A DNA stretch of 64,000 nucleotides from UKL13-3 sp943369665 (GCA_943369665.1 CALRNX020000001.1:248001-312000), one strand, 5' to 3'; positions 8,774-18,786 are shown, counted from the stretch's first letter. Translations and numbers: made by a program. The notes: generated by a model from the letters alone, not told the origin.

Positions 8774-9721
8774 ATGGATTATAAAAAATACGCAAAAGAA
8801 GTTTTCGCAATTGAGGCAAAAGCACTTGCCGATCTGAGCAAACAACTGGACGATAATTTTAACAAAGCGGTGGATACTGTTTTGAAAAGCAAAGGTCGTT
8901 TGGTGATTTGTGGTGTGGGCAAATCGGGTTTGGTGGGCGCTAAAATATCGGCAACACTCTCCAGCACAGGAACACCGAGTATGTTTATGCATCCGGTGGA
9001 GGCCTTCCATGGTGATTTGGGAATGCTCAAAAAAGAGGATGTATTGGTAGCCATTTCATACAGTGGCGAAACAGAAGAATTATTGAAACTGATCCCATAT
9101 ATCAAAGCGGCTTCGATCAAGGTTATTGGCATGAGCGGAAACCCTGCCTCTACCCTTGCTAAAAATGCCGATTTTCATTTGAATGTAAAAGTATATAAAG
9201 AAGCTTGTCCGATTGAACTTGCTCCTACCTCATCAACGACTGCAACCCTTGCCATGGGCGATGCTTTGGCTGTTGCCTTGATGAAAGCACGGAACTTTAA
9301 ACCCGAAGATTTTGCAAAATTCCATCCGGGTGGAAGTTTGGGCCGCAAACTATTAACCACGGTTGAAAGCTGTATGTTCAAAAACAAATTGCCGATTGTT
9401 AAACCTACTGATTCCATTCAACACGTCATTAATACCATGAGCAGCGGACGTTTGGGACTAGCTGTGGTTGTAGGACAAAACAAGGTTTCAGGAATCATTA
9501 CCGATGGCGATTTGCGCAGGGCAATGGATAAATACACTGCTAAATTATTTACCCTTTCTGCAAAAGATATCATGACGGCAAAACCACGCACCATTGCCAA
9601 AGAAATGATGATGGCCGAAGCCGAAGAAATCATGAACAGCAATAAGATCACCTCATTATTGGTTGCCAATAAAAGTGGTAAACTCGAAGGGATCGTTCAG
9701 ATATATAGCCTGAACAACTAA
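8774..9721 (+). CDS. kdsD: D-arabinose 5-phosphate isomerase, KpsF/GutQ family
   Basis: Converts ribulose 5-phosphate to arabinose 5-phosphate, the first step toward Kdo for lipopolysaccharide. The 315-residue product has an N-terminal SIS domain (about residues 35-170, with G-V-G-K-S-G-L-V-G, S-Y-S-G-E-T-E-E-L and A-P-T-S-S-T-T-A) and two CBS domains (about 205-315, with G-I-I-T-D-G-D-L-R-R). Length and order are standard for the family. kdsA lies one gene downstream, which supports the biosynthetic (KdsD) over a catabolic (GutQ) role. Its TAA overlaps the ATG of the next gene by one base, so the two are coupled. Confidence 0.93.
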   Translation: MDYKKYAKEVFAIEAKALADLSKQLDDNFNKAVDTVLKSKGRLVICGVGKSGLVGAKISATLSSTGTPSMFMHPVEAFHGDLGMLKKEDVLVAISYSGETEELLKLIPYIKAASIKVIGMSGNPASTLAKNADFHLNVKVYKEACPIELAPTSSTTATLAMGDALAVALMKARNFKPEDFAKFHPGGSLGRKLLTTVESCMFKNKLPIVKPTDSIQHVINTMSSGRLGLAVVVGQNKVSGIITDGDLRRAMDKYTAKLFTLSAKDIMTAKPRTIAKEMMMAEAEEIMNSNKITSLLVANKSGKLEGIVQIYSLNN

Positions 9722-10245
9722 TGGAACAACCTGTTTTACAAAACGGAAACGTTACACTCAGGCCGGTTAAAGATGCTGATCAGCAAAAAGTGTTCGAAGG
9801 ATTTTCGCATCCGGAAGTCACCAGGTATTTTGATATCACCTACCCTACTTTTGAAGCAACTGCCGCTCAAATGGAATGGTACAATACCAACCGTTCAAAA
9901 GGATTGGGATATGCATGGGTAGTGGAAAATGACCAACAGGAATTTATGGGTGTATTCAGCATTTACCATATTAACCCTCAACACAAACGTTGCGAACTGG
10001 GCTATTGGTTGTTTCCTGAGTATTGGGGAAAAGGGTATGCCACTAAAAGTATTCAGGCTATATTGGACTTTGCAACCACAGCGCTTAAATTACACCGCAT
10101 AGCAGCAGAGATAGAACCCGAAAATACAGACAGTTCACAGCTATTGGCGAAACTCGGTTTTGAACGCGAAGCCGTTCTCCGTGATTTTGAATTCAAAAAC
10201 GGCCAATACAACAGCCTGGAGATTTGGGCGAAGATTTTGGGGTAA
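9721..10245 (+). CDS. GNAT-family N-acetyltransferase (RimJ/RimL-like)
   Basis: A 174-residue GNAT acetyltransferase using acetyl-CoA; the target may be a protein N-terminus or a small molecule. The fold is visible as L-R-P-V-K-D-A-D-Q near the start, the strand E-L-G-Y-W-L-F-P-E-Y-W-G-K-G-Y-A-T around residues 92-108 (the acetyl-CoA loop) and the L-G-F-E-R-E-A-V-L-R segment. It starts on the last base of the kdsD stop. Being coupled between kdsD and kdsA might mean an envelope-sugar role, but the family is too broad to tell. Confidence 0.85.
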   Translation: MEQPVLQNGNVTLRPVKDADQQKVFEGFSHPEVTRYFDITYPTFEATAAQMEWYNTNRSKGLGYAWVVENDQQEFMGVFSIYHINPQHKRCELGYWLFPEYWGKGYATKSIQAILDFATTALKLHRIAAEIEPENTDSSQLLAKLGFEREAVLRDFEFKNGQYNSLEIWAKILG

Positions 10246-10299
10246 ATACTTTTGCTTATTAGTCAGCATATCCTAGCTAAAATTTATTTATTCTTTACC

Positions 10300-10307
10300 T
10301 ACATTTG
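10300..10307 (+). promoter_or_regulatory. -7 promoter box (TACATTTG) of kdsA
   Basis: Exact TAnnTTTG match 17 bases before the kdsA ATG; suggests kdsA also has its own promoter although it follows the kdsD unit by 79 bases. Confidence 0.5.
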
Positions 10308-10324
10308 CTCTAAATATATACAAC

Positions 10325-11128
10325 ATGTCGCTTTACACCAAAATACAAACAACCCCATTTTTAATTGCCGGCCCTTGCATTATTGAAAACGAAAGCATGG
10401 TGATGAACCTTGCCGAAAAACTTGCAACCATCGCACAGGAGTTAAAACTAACCTATGTATTTAAAGCTTCGTTCGACAAAGCCAACCGCACATCGGTGGA
10501 TAGTTATCGCGGACATGGCATCAAAGAAGGTTTGCGCATTTTGCAAAAAGTAAAAGACACCTTTGGATTGTCTGTTACCACCGATATTCATGAAAGCCAT
10601 CAGGCTGAAGAATTGGCTCAGGTAATTGATGTATTGCAAATTCCTGCTTTCCTTTGCAGACAAACGGATCTGTTGGTTGCCTGCGGAAACACAGGAAGAA
10701 TTGTGAATATCAAAAAGGCCCAGTTCCTATCGGGTATTGAAATGAAACATGCCGTAAAAAAAGTAGAAGCAACAGGCAACAAACAGATCATGTTAACCGA
10801 ACGTGGAACCATGTTTGGTTACAATAACCTGGTTGTCGACTTCAGAAATATTGTGGACATGAAAACCCTTGGTTACCCTGTATGCATGGATGTTACCCAC
10901 AGCACTCAAAAACCGGGCGGAATGGATGGAAAAAGTGGTGGCAACAGGGAGTATGCCATTTACCTGGCAAGTGCAGCGGCAGCAGTTGGCGCAGATGGTT
11001 TCTTTTTTGAAGTACACGAAGATCCGGATCACGCATTGAGTGATGGACCGAATATGATTGCATTAAAAGACTTTAAACAATTGTTGTTGGACAGCGTTGT
11101 GAAACACAAAACAGCCCTTAGCTACTAA
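10325..11128 (+). CDS. kdsA: 3-deoxy-8-phosphooctulonate synthase KdsA
   Basis: Condenses phosphoenolpyruvate with arabinose 5-phosphate to Kdo 8-phosphate, the step after KdsD. The 267-residue product is full length: I-A-G-P-C-I-I-E-N near residue 14, F-K-A-S-F-D-K-A-N-R, T-D-I-H-E-S, the I-P-A-F-L-C-R-Q-T-D-L-L segment, E-R-G-T-M-F-G-Y and D-V-T-H-S-T-Q-K-P-G-G. The Asn-rather-than-Cys question for metal dependence was not resolved here. Cytoplasmic. Confidence 0.96.
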   Translation: MSLYTKIQTTPFLIAGPCIIENESMVMNLAEKLATIAQELKLTYVFKASFDKANRTSVDSYRGHGIKEGLRILQKVKDTFGLSVTTDIHESHQAEELAQVIDVLQIPAFLCRQTDLLVACGNTGRIVNIKKAQFLSGIEMKHAVKKVEATGNKQIMLTERGTMFGYNNLVVDFRNIVDMKTLGYPVCMDVTHSTQKPGGMDGKSGGNREYAIYLASAAAAVGADGFFFEVHEDPDHALSDGPNMIALKDFKQLLLDSVVKHKTALSY

Positions 11129-11138
11129 TGATCTCTTA

Positions 11139-12341
11139 TTAGAATTTTTCGCCTGTAGCGGTGCGCAAACGTGTTGCCAAAAAGATGCAGATAAGCGTAG
11201 CACAGATGGAAATATAACCCACCCAATCATAATGAAGCAATTCACCGTTGGGCTGTTTTACAATAATTAAACCCGCAACATAGGTTGCAATACCCGAACT
11301 TATTTGTTGGAAAGATGATGAAATACTCATGAAGCTTCCACGCGTTTCCGACTTTACAGTTGAGGTAACCATTGCCTGTGCCGGAATAAAACGACCGCTT
11401 GAGAACACAAAAAAGGAAGCGGTAACCATCAGCACCATCCAGATTTCAATCCGTGGCATATTGGTAATTAACAATACCGAAACGGCACACAATGGAATAA
11501 AAATGGTGAATATTTTAAGCTTGCCATACTTGTCGGCCCACTTGCCAATTAAGGGAGAACTAAAGATGGTGAATAATCCTCCGATCGCGTAAATATATGC
11601 GAGCTGGCTTTCTTCGAAACCAACATTGCTTACCATATACGGACTCAAAAAAGGAATGATGCTGAAATGACCGAACATCAAAACCATCATCAAGGTTATT
11701 GCTTTACGTTGGTTTGCATCCGCACGGATTCCTCGTAAAATCTCCATAGGATTTGGCCTGTTTGCTTTATCATGAATATGCGCAGTGATGCTTGGAACAA
11801 ATTTCCACACGCAAAACAAAATCGGTAAACCCAGAACAGCTAAAAAAATAAAAGGTGCGTGCCAGTCAATTTTAGATGCAATAAACAACCCGAAAGGAAC
11901 ACCAAAAACAGATGCTACGGAAAATGCAGCCATGATAATGCCCATGGCTTGTCCACGTTTTTCAAACGGAATAACATCGCCAACAATGGATAACACCAAT
12001 GCTCCCAATACACCACCAAAAATTCCGGTAAAGATCCGGGCCGCTAACAGTAATTCATATGTGGGAGCCAAACCACAAGCAAACGTACCCACTAAAAATC
12101 CGATATATAAAAAATTCAGGAAACGTTTACGATCGAACCAGTCAACAATAAATGCCGAACAAAAACCGGAAATACCTGCACTAAAAATATACGAGGAAAC
12201 GAGGATGCTAAATTGTTGAGGTGTAATATTAAAAATACGCATCAACTGTTGTCCCATGGGCATCATGATCATAAAGTCCATGATATTGGTAAAGTTGATG
12301 GCAGCAAGTGTAAACAGTAACAATTTTTCCTTTCGTAGCAT
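11139..12341 (-). CDS. MFS transporter, drug-efflux type (paralogue 1)
   Basis: A 400-residue, 12-helix major facilitator of the proton-driven drug-exporter type. Visible features are N-I-M-D-F-M-I-M-M-P in helix 1 (the D-F-M-I-x-x-P motif of this branch), Y-I-F-S-A-G-I-S-G-F in helix 2, the loop D-W-F-D-R-K-R-F (motif A variant) and A-R-I-F-T-G-I-F-G-G-V-L-G in helix 4. The ATG at 12341 is preferred over an in-frame TTG 39 bases upstream. The same family occurs at 40527-41825, with matching motifs. It follows the PKD gene by 58 bases; whether they share a transcript is unclear. Substrate unknown. Confidence 0.85.
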   Translation of the reverse strand: MLRKEKLLLFTLAAINFTNIMDFMIMMPMGQQLMRIFNITPQQFSILVSSYIFSAGISGFCSAFIVDWFDRKRFLNFLYIGFLVGTFACGLAPTYELLLAARIFTGIFGGVLGALVLSIVGDVIPFEKRGQAMGIIMAAFSVASVFGVPFGLFIASKIDWHAPFIFLAVLGLPILFCVWKFVPSITAHIHDKANRPNPMEILRGIRADANQRKAITLMMVLMFGHFSIIPFLSPYMVSNVGFEESQLAYIYAIGGLFTIFSSPLIGKWADKYGKLKIFTIFIPLCAVSVLLITNMPRIEIWMVLMVTASFFVFSSGRFIPAQAMVTSTVKSETRGSFMSISSSFQQISSGIATYVAGLIIVKQPNGELLHYDWVGYISICATLICIFLATRLRTATGEKF

Positions 12342-12399
12342 GTTGCAATTAACACTTATTACGAATAAAAAAACATCCAATCTCCATCATGCAGCTTAT

Positions 12400-15300
12400 T
12401 TATTTTGCATCCCTGATCAATGTAACTGTTCCTGTTACTGTTGTAGGTCTAGGGTCCGTAATGAGCTGATAGGTAAAAATAAAATAATACACGCCTGCCG
12501 GGCAATGCTGCCCTTCATTATGGTCCTTTCCATTCCAGTTAATGCCATCATTTCCGATACCGTCTTTGTCTCCCTCAAAAACTTTTGCCCCCCAACGATT
12601 GTAAATCACCAGTTCATATTTGGTATAACCCAGGATATCAATATCAAAAGCATCGTTCTTACTATCATTATTATCGGGTGTAAACACATTCGGAATAATG
12701 ATCCGTGTTTTATCGATCCGTATCGGCTTGCATATCGAATCCCAACAATCTTCCTTGTTGTAAGCAGTCAAACAAATAATAAATGTTCCGGTATCTAAAT
12801 AACTGAATGCCCCATCGGTTGATGTAGATGTATTGGCTCCACCGGCATCGGGTTTACCAAAATTCCATTCATACCTCACTGCCGACTGCGATTGATTGAT
12901 AAACGTATAATTCGGTGCTTTACTGCTATCGATGGTAAACTCCGGTTCAACAGAAATAGCAACAATACTTTTGTAAGCAGTATCGATGCATTCATAGCCT
13001 GACCGATGGGTTGGAATCATCATCACAGTATACATACCCGATGATTTGAAGGTATGAGTAGTGGTTGTGTCGGGTCTGCGCTCAAACGTAGAATCTCCAT
13101 CCCCAAAATGCCATGCATAGGCATTGTATACAGTATCTCCAGCAGCTATAAATTCAATAGGTTCATTCGGACAAATAGAATCCTCGGCCGCAATATCCAT
13201 CGGAGGTGTTCCCATCACATAAATTCTGCGTACCGGCAATCCTGTTATTTGATCCGGGAAAAAGGAATTGCAAATGATCGTATTTCCGGTGTTCGGGTTA
13301 AACACATTGTCGGTTCCCAATAGTTTTACATCATACACTCCTGCCTTTTTATAAATAAACGTAACACTTGAATCGGCCAGCGTAGTTAATGTTTGATTGG
13401 CTGAGTCGCCAAAATACCAGGTCCAGCTTTTCAAAGAACCACCGGTGGTATTGATAAATGTTGTTTTAAAAGGCTCGCAACCCAAAGTATCCGAAATCGT
13501 AAAAGAAGGCCGTGGGCCTTTCAGGTCCACAACAGTGGAATCGGTGGCAACACAGCCGGCTGCCGTTGTGATCTGAAGTTTGGTGGTGAACACACCGTTG
13601 GTTGTGAAATTATGTGCCGGATTTTTAAAAATACTGATGGGTGTCCCATCGCCAAAATCCCATTTCCAATCAACCACAGCATCCACAGATGAAGTTGTTG
13701 TAGAACCTACATTGTCGATGATCAGCGATGAATCCCTGAAAACAACAATTTGTGGTGCACAATAATATGAGGAAACCAACGAATCGATCTGCGCTTTTGG
13801 ATCAACCACCGTTATTTCGTTGACAAAAACCAATGTATCCAAACAACCTAAACTGTCTTGTGCAACAAACCGTATGGTATACTTTCCTACCTGATCATAT
13901 TTTGTTTTGGCATGCGGTAATGAGGATGAAAAACCTTTCCCATCGCCAAAATCCCACCACACTTTTTCCTTATTGGCTGCTGCCCGTGCAGGATCACTCC
14001 AATATGGATCAGCTCCCAAACTATCGGCCGGGCCATATTTGTAGTACCTTACATATTCATAAAACTCTACCGAATCGCTGAGGCAAACAACCTTTTTGGG
14101 TATAAAGACCTGTGGTTTATAGCCCATTTCAATAGCTTTGGTACTACTCAGTTTACACCCCAGGTTATTCGTGTACAGAACAGAAACCAAATAGGCTCCG
14201 GGCGTCATATAGGTATTCGTCTGTTTCAAAATAACGGAATCTGTAGGTCCCAGGTTTTGGGTAACACTCCCGGGGATTCCGCCACTAAAATACCAGGTAA
14301 CTTTAGACATGTCGTATTGAATCGAATCAACCGGTTTAACGGTTAACTGCTGAGGCATACATGTTGGAACCATATCAACGGTAAACAACGGAGCGATTGG
14401 TTTGAGTTGGAACAAATGATGATACCAGGCGGTATCATAACAAGGATTTCCATTCGCATCGTTTCCATTCTTAATGATCAATCCAACAGTGACCCAACCA
14501 TCAGGACTGCAGGTTTCGCTGTAGGCATAATTATACAATCTTAAACCAACCGAATCTGCAAAAACAAAATTGTCTTTCCCGCATGCCGAATCTACGTTGA
14601 TCCAGGCTTTTTCGTATGCACAGACGGGAAGCGTTTCATAAAAATTAAATACAATCGTTGATCCCAAACAAAATAACCCAAGAGGAAACAATCCTCTTCT
14701 TGGTGGAACCGCATTTGTATCAGGCCCGGCATCCGGGGGAGTTAAGGCAAGGGTAATTGAATCCTGGTGTGAGCAGCCGGTTGCAGGATCAACGATGAAC
14801 AATTTGGCCGAGTAGCAATTTTCCTGACCGGGTGTATACCGGTGCTTTACATTCATGGAGTCTTTGGAAAAATTACAATTGAGCCCAACCGATATGCCAT
14901 TTTTAGTATCGGTGGTACAAGGCGGAGCAAAAGGATCGCCAAAATCCCACAAGTGCTGTTGAGGACCAAAACCTGAACTGCAACTTAAATACGGAACAGG
15001 TGTTTTAAAATACACGGTATCAAAAATCTCACATTGATTTGAATTCAATACTTTATGACCAACAACATCGGGTTCATGAATGACAGCCTTCGGACCATAA
15101 ACCCTGACGATGGTATCCGTTTCAATCGTACAATTTGAAAAATACACGGTCATATTTAAACGGTAGATTCCACATGTGGCAAAACTGTGTATTAGAGAAT
15201 CTCTTACGGTAGAAACAACTGTATCATTATTGCTATCATAAACAGTCCAGAAAGTAGTACCTGCATTGTTTTTGGACACAAACACAAAACTGTTGTTATC

Positions 15301-16212
15301 AAAACACTGTGTGAACGATGAAGAATAGATGGTTGAATCCGGGATCACATTGCGGATAAAATCATTCAGGATAACCGAGTCCGTACACCCGTCTGTATCC
15401 TGCAGCATAAACTTGGGAACACTTATTCCTGTTCCTGTATAAAGATGTTTTAAGCCTGTCCAGTCGGTACTGTTTTTTGTTCCATCCCCAAAATCCCATT
15501 CAAATAATTTTACCCGTGTTAAGGGTATTGCCGTATGGTTGGTAAATGTAACATTGGTGGTAAAACAGGTTGGCGGAATATCTGCGGTAAATAAAATATC
15601 GGGCATTTTGGGATACAATAAAACCGAATCCAGTTTTTGAAGCCGGCTCACACAGTTGTTCGTATCGCTTACTTCAACCACAAGTGAATACAAATGCCCC
15701 GCAACATCAACCGTATTATTGTAACAGATCGTATTTGAAAAAGGTGCATTATCAACCTGGATATAACCATTGCTCAATTGGAAGATCCTCTTTTTAAGCG
15801 GAGCATTGGAAGGGCCGATTGTCGACAGGTCCTGGATACACAAATTGTTTCCTTTAAAACACATGGTATCCTCCGTTGTAATTTTAAAATTGGCAATCGG
15901 ACGTGCAAAGACCTTCATTAAGGGACCGGTTGCCACGCAGGTTCCTCCTCCCGCTAATGTAATTGTTACCGTTGGGGTATAATTTCCAGGGATTGAATAG
16001 GTATGGCTTGGAGAAGATGTATTGGCCGTAAATCCGTTTCCAAAATTCCAACTGTAAGAAACCGCAGTTCCCCCGGTTAAATTGGTTGAAAAATTAATTG
16101 TAGTGCCTTCGCATAATACCGAGTCGCTAACCATCATGCTGCATGATTGTGCCTTTACATTGGCCTGGACAATACCCAAAAGCAACAATAATATTAAACG
16201 ATACAAATTCAT
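12400..16212 (-). CDS. large secreted PKD-repeat protein with gliding/T9SS type B C-terminal domain
   Basis: A 1270-residue exported protein: signal peptide at residues 1-22 (hydrophobic I-L-L-L-L-L-G, ending V-K-A-Q), then many PKD-type immunoglobulin-like domains recognised by their W-x-F-G-D-G strands (for example Y-S-W-N-F-G-N-G, F-E-W-D-F-G-D-G, W-K-W-D-F-G-D-G, Y-A-W-H-F-G-D-G). The C-terminal 90 residues form the gliding-motility-associated/T9SS type B domain: I-P-N-V-F-T-P-D-N-N-D, then Y-N-R-W-G-A-K-V-F-E and C-P-A-G-V-Y-Y-F. Such proteins are surface adhesins or matrix components, usually paired with a PorP/SprF-like barrel gene, which is not adjacent here. Many Cys residues suggest disulfides. 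Confidence 0.9.
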   Translation of the reverse strand: MNLYRLILLLLLGIVQANVKAQSCSMMVSDSVLCEGTTINFSTNLTGGTAVSYSWNFGNGFTANTSSPSHTYSIPGNYTPTVTITLAGGGTCVATGPLMKVFARPIANFKITTEDTMCFKGNNLCIQDLSTIGPSNAPLKKRIFQLSNGYIQVDNAPFSNTICYNNTVDVAGHLYSLVVEVSDTNNCVSRLQKLDSVLLYPKMPDILFTADIPPTCFTTNVTFTNHTAIPLTRVKLFEWDFGDGTKNSTDWTGLKHLYTGTGISVPKFMLQDTDGCTDSVILNDFIRNVIPDSTIYSSSFTQCFDNNSFVFVSKNNAGTTFWTVYDSNNDTVVSTVRDSLIHSFATCGIYRLNMTVYFSNCTIETDTIVRVYGPKAVIHEPDVVGHKVLNSNQCEIFDTVYFKTPVPYLSCSSGFGPQQHLWDFGDPFAPPCTTDTKNGISVGLNCNFSKDSMNVKHRYTPGQENCYSAKLFIVDPATGCSHQDSITLALTPPDAGPDTNAVPPRRGLFPLGLFCLGSTIVFNFYETLPVCAYEKAWINVDSACGKDNFVFADSVGLRLYNYAYSETCSPDGWVTVGLIIKNGNDANGNPCYDTAWYHHLFQLKPIAPLFTVDMVPTCMPQQLTVKPVDSIQYDMSKVTWYFSGGIPGSVTQNLGPTDSVILKQTNTYMTPGAYLVSVLYTNNLGCKLSSTKAIEMGYKPQVFIPKKVVCLSDSVEFYEYVRYYKYGPADSLGADPYWSDPARAAANKEKVWWDFGDGKGFSSSLPHAKTKYDQVGKYTIRFVAQDSLGCLDTLVFVNEITVVDPKAQIDSLVSSYYCAPQIVVFRDSSLIIDNVGSTTTSSVDAVVDWKWDFGDGTPISIFKNPAHNFTTNGVFTTKLQITTAAGCVATDSTVVDLKGPRPSFTISDTLGCEPFKTTFINTTGGSLKSWTWYFGDSANQTLTTLADSSVTFIYKKAGVYDVKLLGTDNVFNPNTGNTIICNSFFPDQITGLPVRRIYVMGTPPMDIAAEDSICPNEPIEFIAAGDTVYNAYAWHFGDGDSTFERRPDTTTTHTFKSSGMYTVMMIPTHRSGYECIDTAYKSIVAISVEPEFTIDSSKAPNYTFINQSQSAVRYEWNFGKPDAGGANTSTSTDGAFSYLDTGTFIICLTAYNKEDCWDSICKPIRIDKTRIIIPNVFTPDNNDSKNDAFDIDILGYTKYELVIYNRWGAKVFEGDKDGIGNDGINWNGKDHNEGQHCPAGVYYFIFTYQLITDPRPTTVTGTVTLIRDAK

Positions 16213-16394
16213 GAGCAGGTAGTTTCTTCTATTTTACAACAAGTTACGGCTATTTGTGAAAAGCACAAACATATACTAATTTCGGGCTTCAATCTAGCCA
16301 TAAAAGCACACTCTTCACAGTTAATTTTTTCTAAATTAAATAATGATTCTCAGCATGAATCAACGCCAAAACTTCCGCATCAACAATATTTCCT

Positions 16395-16402
16395 TATTTT
16401 TG
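16395..16402 (+). promoter_or_regulatory. -7 promoter box (TATTTTTG) 7 bases before mtaB
   Basis: Exact TAnnTTTG match ending 7 bases before the mtaB ATG, which predicts a leader of only a few bases. Confidence 0.45.
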
Positions 16403-16409
16403 CCGCGGA

Positions 16410-17714
16410 ATGAACAAAAGCGTAGCATTTTATACCTTAGGCTGTAAGCTTAATTTTTCGGAAACATCTACCATTGGCAGGCAACTCAAGGATGAGGGCT
16501 ACCAAAAAGTAGACTTTGAACAAGGAGCAGATGTGTATGTGATCAATACCTGCTCGGTAACCGATAATGCCGACAAAAAATGCAAACGCATTGTCAAAGA
16601 AGCATTGCGCCACAACCCGCAGGCTTTTGTAACCATTATTGGTTGTTATGCCCAACTCAAGCCCAAAGAAATTGCCCGTATTCCCGGGGTAGACCTGGTG
16701 CTGGGGGCTGCCGAAAAATTCAATATCAGCGAATACCTCACCGATACCCGTAAAAAAGAAATTGCCGAAGTAAAAGACAGCAAAATAAAAGAGGTGCTCG
16801 ACTACCATGCCTCCTACTCCATTGGCGACCGCACACGTTCGTTTTTGAAAGTACAGGATGGTTGCGACTATTTCTGTGCGTTTTGCACCATTCCATTAGC
16901 ACGTGGCAAAAGCCGCAGCGATACCATTGCCAATGTGGTGAAACAAGCACAAGAAGTGGTGGAATCGGGCATTAAAGAAATTGTGTTAACAGGCGTGAAC
17001 ACAGGTGATTTTGGTGCTCAAACAGGGGAAACATTTTATGGTTTGCTCAAAGCGCTGGATGAAGTGGAGGGTTTGAACCGCTTGCGGATCTCTTCCATTG
17101 AGCCCAACTTGCTCACCGATGAGATCATCGAGTTTGTGGCCCAATCCAAAACCATTGTACCGCATTTTCACATTCCATTGCAATCGGGTTCGGATAAAAT
17201 ACTGGCCGCAATGCGCAGGCGTTACCTCACTGATTTATACACAAGCCGTATAGCCAAAATCAAATCGCTGATGCCGCATTGTTGCATTGGTGTGGATGTG
17301 ATTGTAGGATTCCCGGGCGAAACACATGAAGATTTTTTAGACACCTATAATTACCTCAACGGATTGGATATTTCGTATTTGCACGTATTTACATACAGCG
17401 AACGTCCCAATACCACCGCCAACAAAATGGCCGAAAAAGTGCCGATGCATGAACGTGCCGAACGCAGCAAAATGTTGCATATCCTCAGCGACAAAAAACG
17501 CAGGCATTTCTACGAACAATACATGGGTGATACCCGTCCCGTTTTATGGGAGATCGAAAACGATGGCAAGATCATGCACGGCTTCACCGACAATTATATC
17601 AAAGTCAAAAAACAATATGACCCGATTTCGGTAAACGAAATTGAAGATATGACATTAGTGGAAATTGATGACGAAATGGTGGTGAGTGTTAAAGTGCCTG
17701 CATTGGTGTATTAG
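16410..17714 (+). CDS. mtaB: tRNA t6A37 methylthiotransferase MtaB
   Basis: A radical-SAM enzyme that adds a methylthio group to N6-threonylcarbamoyladenosine at tRNA position 37. The 434-residue product has the UPF0004 domain first (Y-T-L-G-C-K-L-N-F-S-E-T, I-N-T-C-S-V-T, I-I-G-C-Y-A-Q, holding the three cluster cysteines), then the radical-SAM C-x3-C-x2-C at residues 152-159 (C-D-Y-F-C-A-F-C), then a TRAM-like tail. T-L-G-C-K-L-N-x-x-E and the C-D-Y-x-C-x-F-C-T-I-P form separate MtaB from MiaB and RimO. The ATG at 16410 leaves no leader beyond a promoter box. Confidence 0.94.
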   Translation: MNKSVAFYTLGCKLNFSETSTIGRQLKDEGYQKVDFEQGADVYVINTCSVTDNADKKCKRIVKEALRHNPQAFVTIIGCYAQLKPKEIARIPGVDLVLGAAEKFNISEYLTDTRKKEIAEVKDSKIKEVLDYHASYSIGDRTRSFLKVQDGCDYFCAFCTIPLARGKSRSDTIANVVKQAQEVVESGIKEIVLTGVNTGDFGAQTGETFYGLLKALDEVEGLNRLRISSIEPNLLTDEIIEFVAQSKTIVPHFHIPLQSGSDKILAAMRRRYLTDLYTSRIAKIKSLMPHCCIGVDVIVGFPGETHEDFLDTYNYLNGLDISYLHVFTYSERPNTTANKMAEKVPMHERAERSKMLHILSDKKRRHFYEQYMGDTRPVLWEIENDGKIMHGFTDNYIKVKKQYDPISVNEIEDMTLVEIDDEMVVSVKVPALVY

Positions 17715-17781
17715 TCGTTTACATCCCGATATTTTGTTATGTTAGCATAGTGATTACCCATTGTGATCACAAGCGGCTAAA

Positions 17782-18318
17782 ATGAGTCATTCCTTTTCCC
17801 ATACTGAATTCTACAAAGAACTGGAGTTCTCTCTTTACAAAAGTTCCATGGAACAAAGAAAGGCTTGGGTGAACACGATCATTGAAAAGGATATGGATCT
17901 GAAATACCTTTCCAAATTATTGATGGGAGAACAGAAGATTGCCACCCGTTTCCTGTGGCTCTTAAGCGAAATAGGATTATCGAACCCAACTCAATTATTC
18001 AGAGAACTCCCCTATTTGTTCAATCTGTGTGACGGTTTGAATCCTGTTTACAAAACTTCCTTTGCCAACTATTGGCTCATTGCAGGCATTCCCCCTGAAC
18101 AGGAAAGTGCAGCCATTAACTTATGTTTCCATTGGCTGCTATCGGCCGATACCAATATTACGATCAAATCTCGGGCTATTTGGGTGCTCCAAAAACTCAT
18201 CAAAAAATATCCCGACCTGAAAAATGAGCTGAAACTTTGTTTGGAAGACCTGTCCGACAAATACTCTAAAGACTTTCAAAAAAGAGTTAACAAAATAGTA
18301 GCGGAATTGGAACAATAA
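17782..18318 (+). CDS. conserved hypothetical protein, helical (HEAT-like)
   Basis: I do not recognise this 178-residue protein. It is predicted all-helical and cytoplasmic, with no signal peptide or membrane segment. Successive amphipathic helices (W-V-N-T-I-I-E-K, R-F-L-W-L-L-S-E-I-G-L, F-R-E-L-P-Y-L-F-N-L, K-S-R-A-I-W-V-L-Q-K-L-I-K-K-Y-P) suggest HEAT/ARM-like packing as in DNA-alkylation-repair-fold adaptors, but no catalytic pattern is visible. It follows mtaB by 67 bases and precedes a DUF1801 gene by 39 bases, so it may share their transcript. Confidence 0.65.
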   Translation: MSHSFSHTEFYKELEFSLYKSSMEQRKAWVNTIIEKDMDLKYLSKLLMGEQKIATRFLWLLSEIGLSNPTQLFRELPYLFNLCDGLNPVYKTSFANYWLIAGIPPEQESAAINLCFHWLLSADTNITIKSRAIWVLQKLIKKYPDLKNELKLCLEDLSDKYSKDFQKRVNKIVAELEQ

Positions 18319-18357
18319 GAATTTGTTTACAAATTTGAATCTTATAGATCACACCAA

Positions 18358-18786
18358 ATGGCCGAAAAAAAATCAAAACCCGCTGAGATTAAAACCAAAC
18401 CAACTGCTGTAAGTGTTGAAGATTTTATCAATGCGATTGCAAACGAACAAAAGCGTAAAGACAGTTTTGTGCTGCTGGAAATGATGAAAAAAGCTACAGG
18501 AGAAGAACCTGTATTATGGGGCAGTTCCATTATTGGTTTTGGTATGAAAAGATACAAGAGCCCAAATACAGGAAGAGAGGTTGATTGGTTGCTGATTGGA
18601 TTCTCTCCTCGTAAAACGAACTTGTCGGTATACCTTACGACAGATATTCAGAAAAAATTTGCTGCTGCGCTTCCAAAGCTGGGCAAGTATAAAACAGGTG
18701 TTGGTTGCCTGTATATAAACAAACTGGAGGACATCGACCTGAAAGTGCTAAAAGGAATGATTGACACATCATTAAAAGGGAAGTAA
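18358..18786 (+). CDS. DUF1801 domain protein
   Basis: A 142-residue cytoplasmic protein of the DUF1801 (YdhG-like) family: a helical start with V-E-D-F-I-N-A-I, then W-G-S-S-I-I-G-F-G, Y-K-S-P-N-T-G-R-E-V-D-W, the strands L-S-V-Y-L-T and the closing C-L-Y-I-N-K-L-E-D-I-D motif followed by a helix. The family has no established reaction. The start is a clear ATG. A decayed DUF4287-like gene follows 29 bases downstream; both are small stand-alone domains often seen in environmental bacteria. Confidence 0.85.
   Translation: MAEKKSKPAEIKTKPTAVSVEDFINAIANEQKRKDSFVLLEMMKKATGEEPVLWGSSIIGFGMKRYKSPNTGREVDWLLIGFSPRKTNLSVYLTTDIQKKFAAALPKLGKYKTGVGCLYINKLEDIDLKVLKGMIDTSLKGK

Noticed and set aside
11785..12219. 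Plus-strand open frame of 144 codons opposite the MFS gene
   Set aside because: The minus-strand frame has clear MFS motifs along its length; the plus-strand frame is a shadow with skewed composition.
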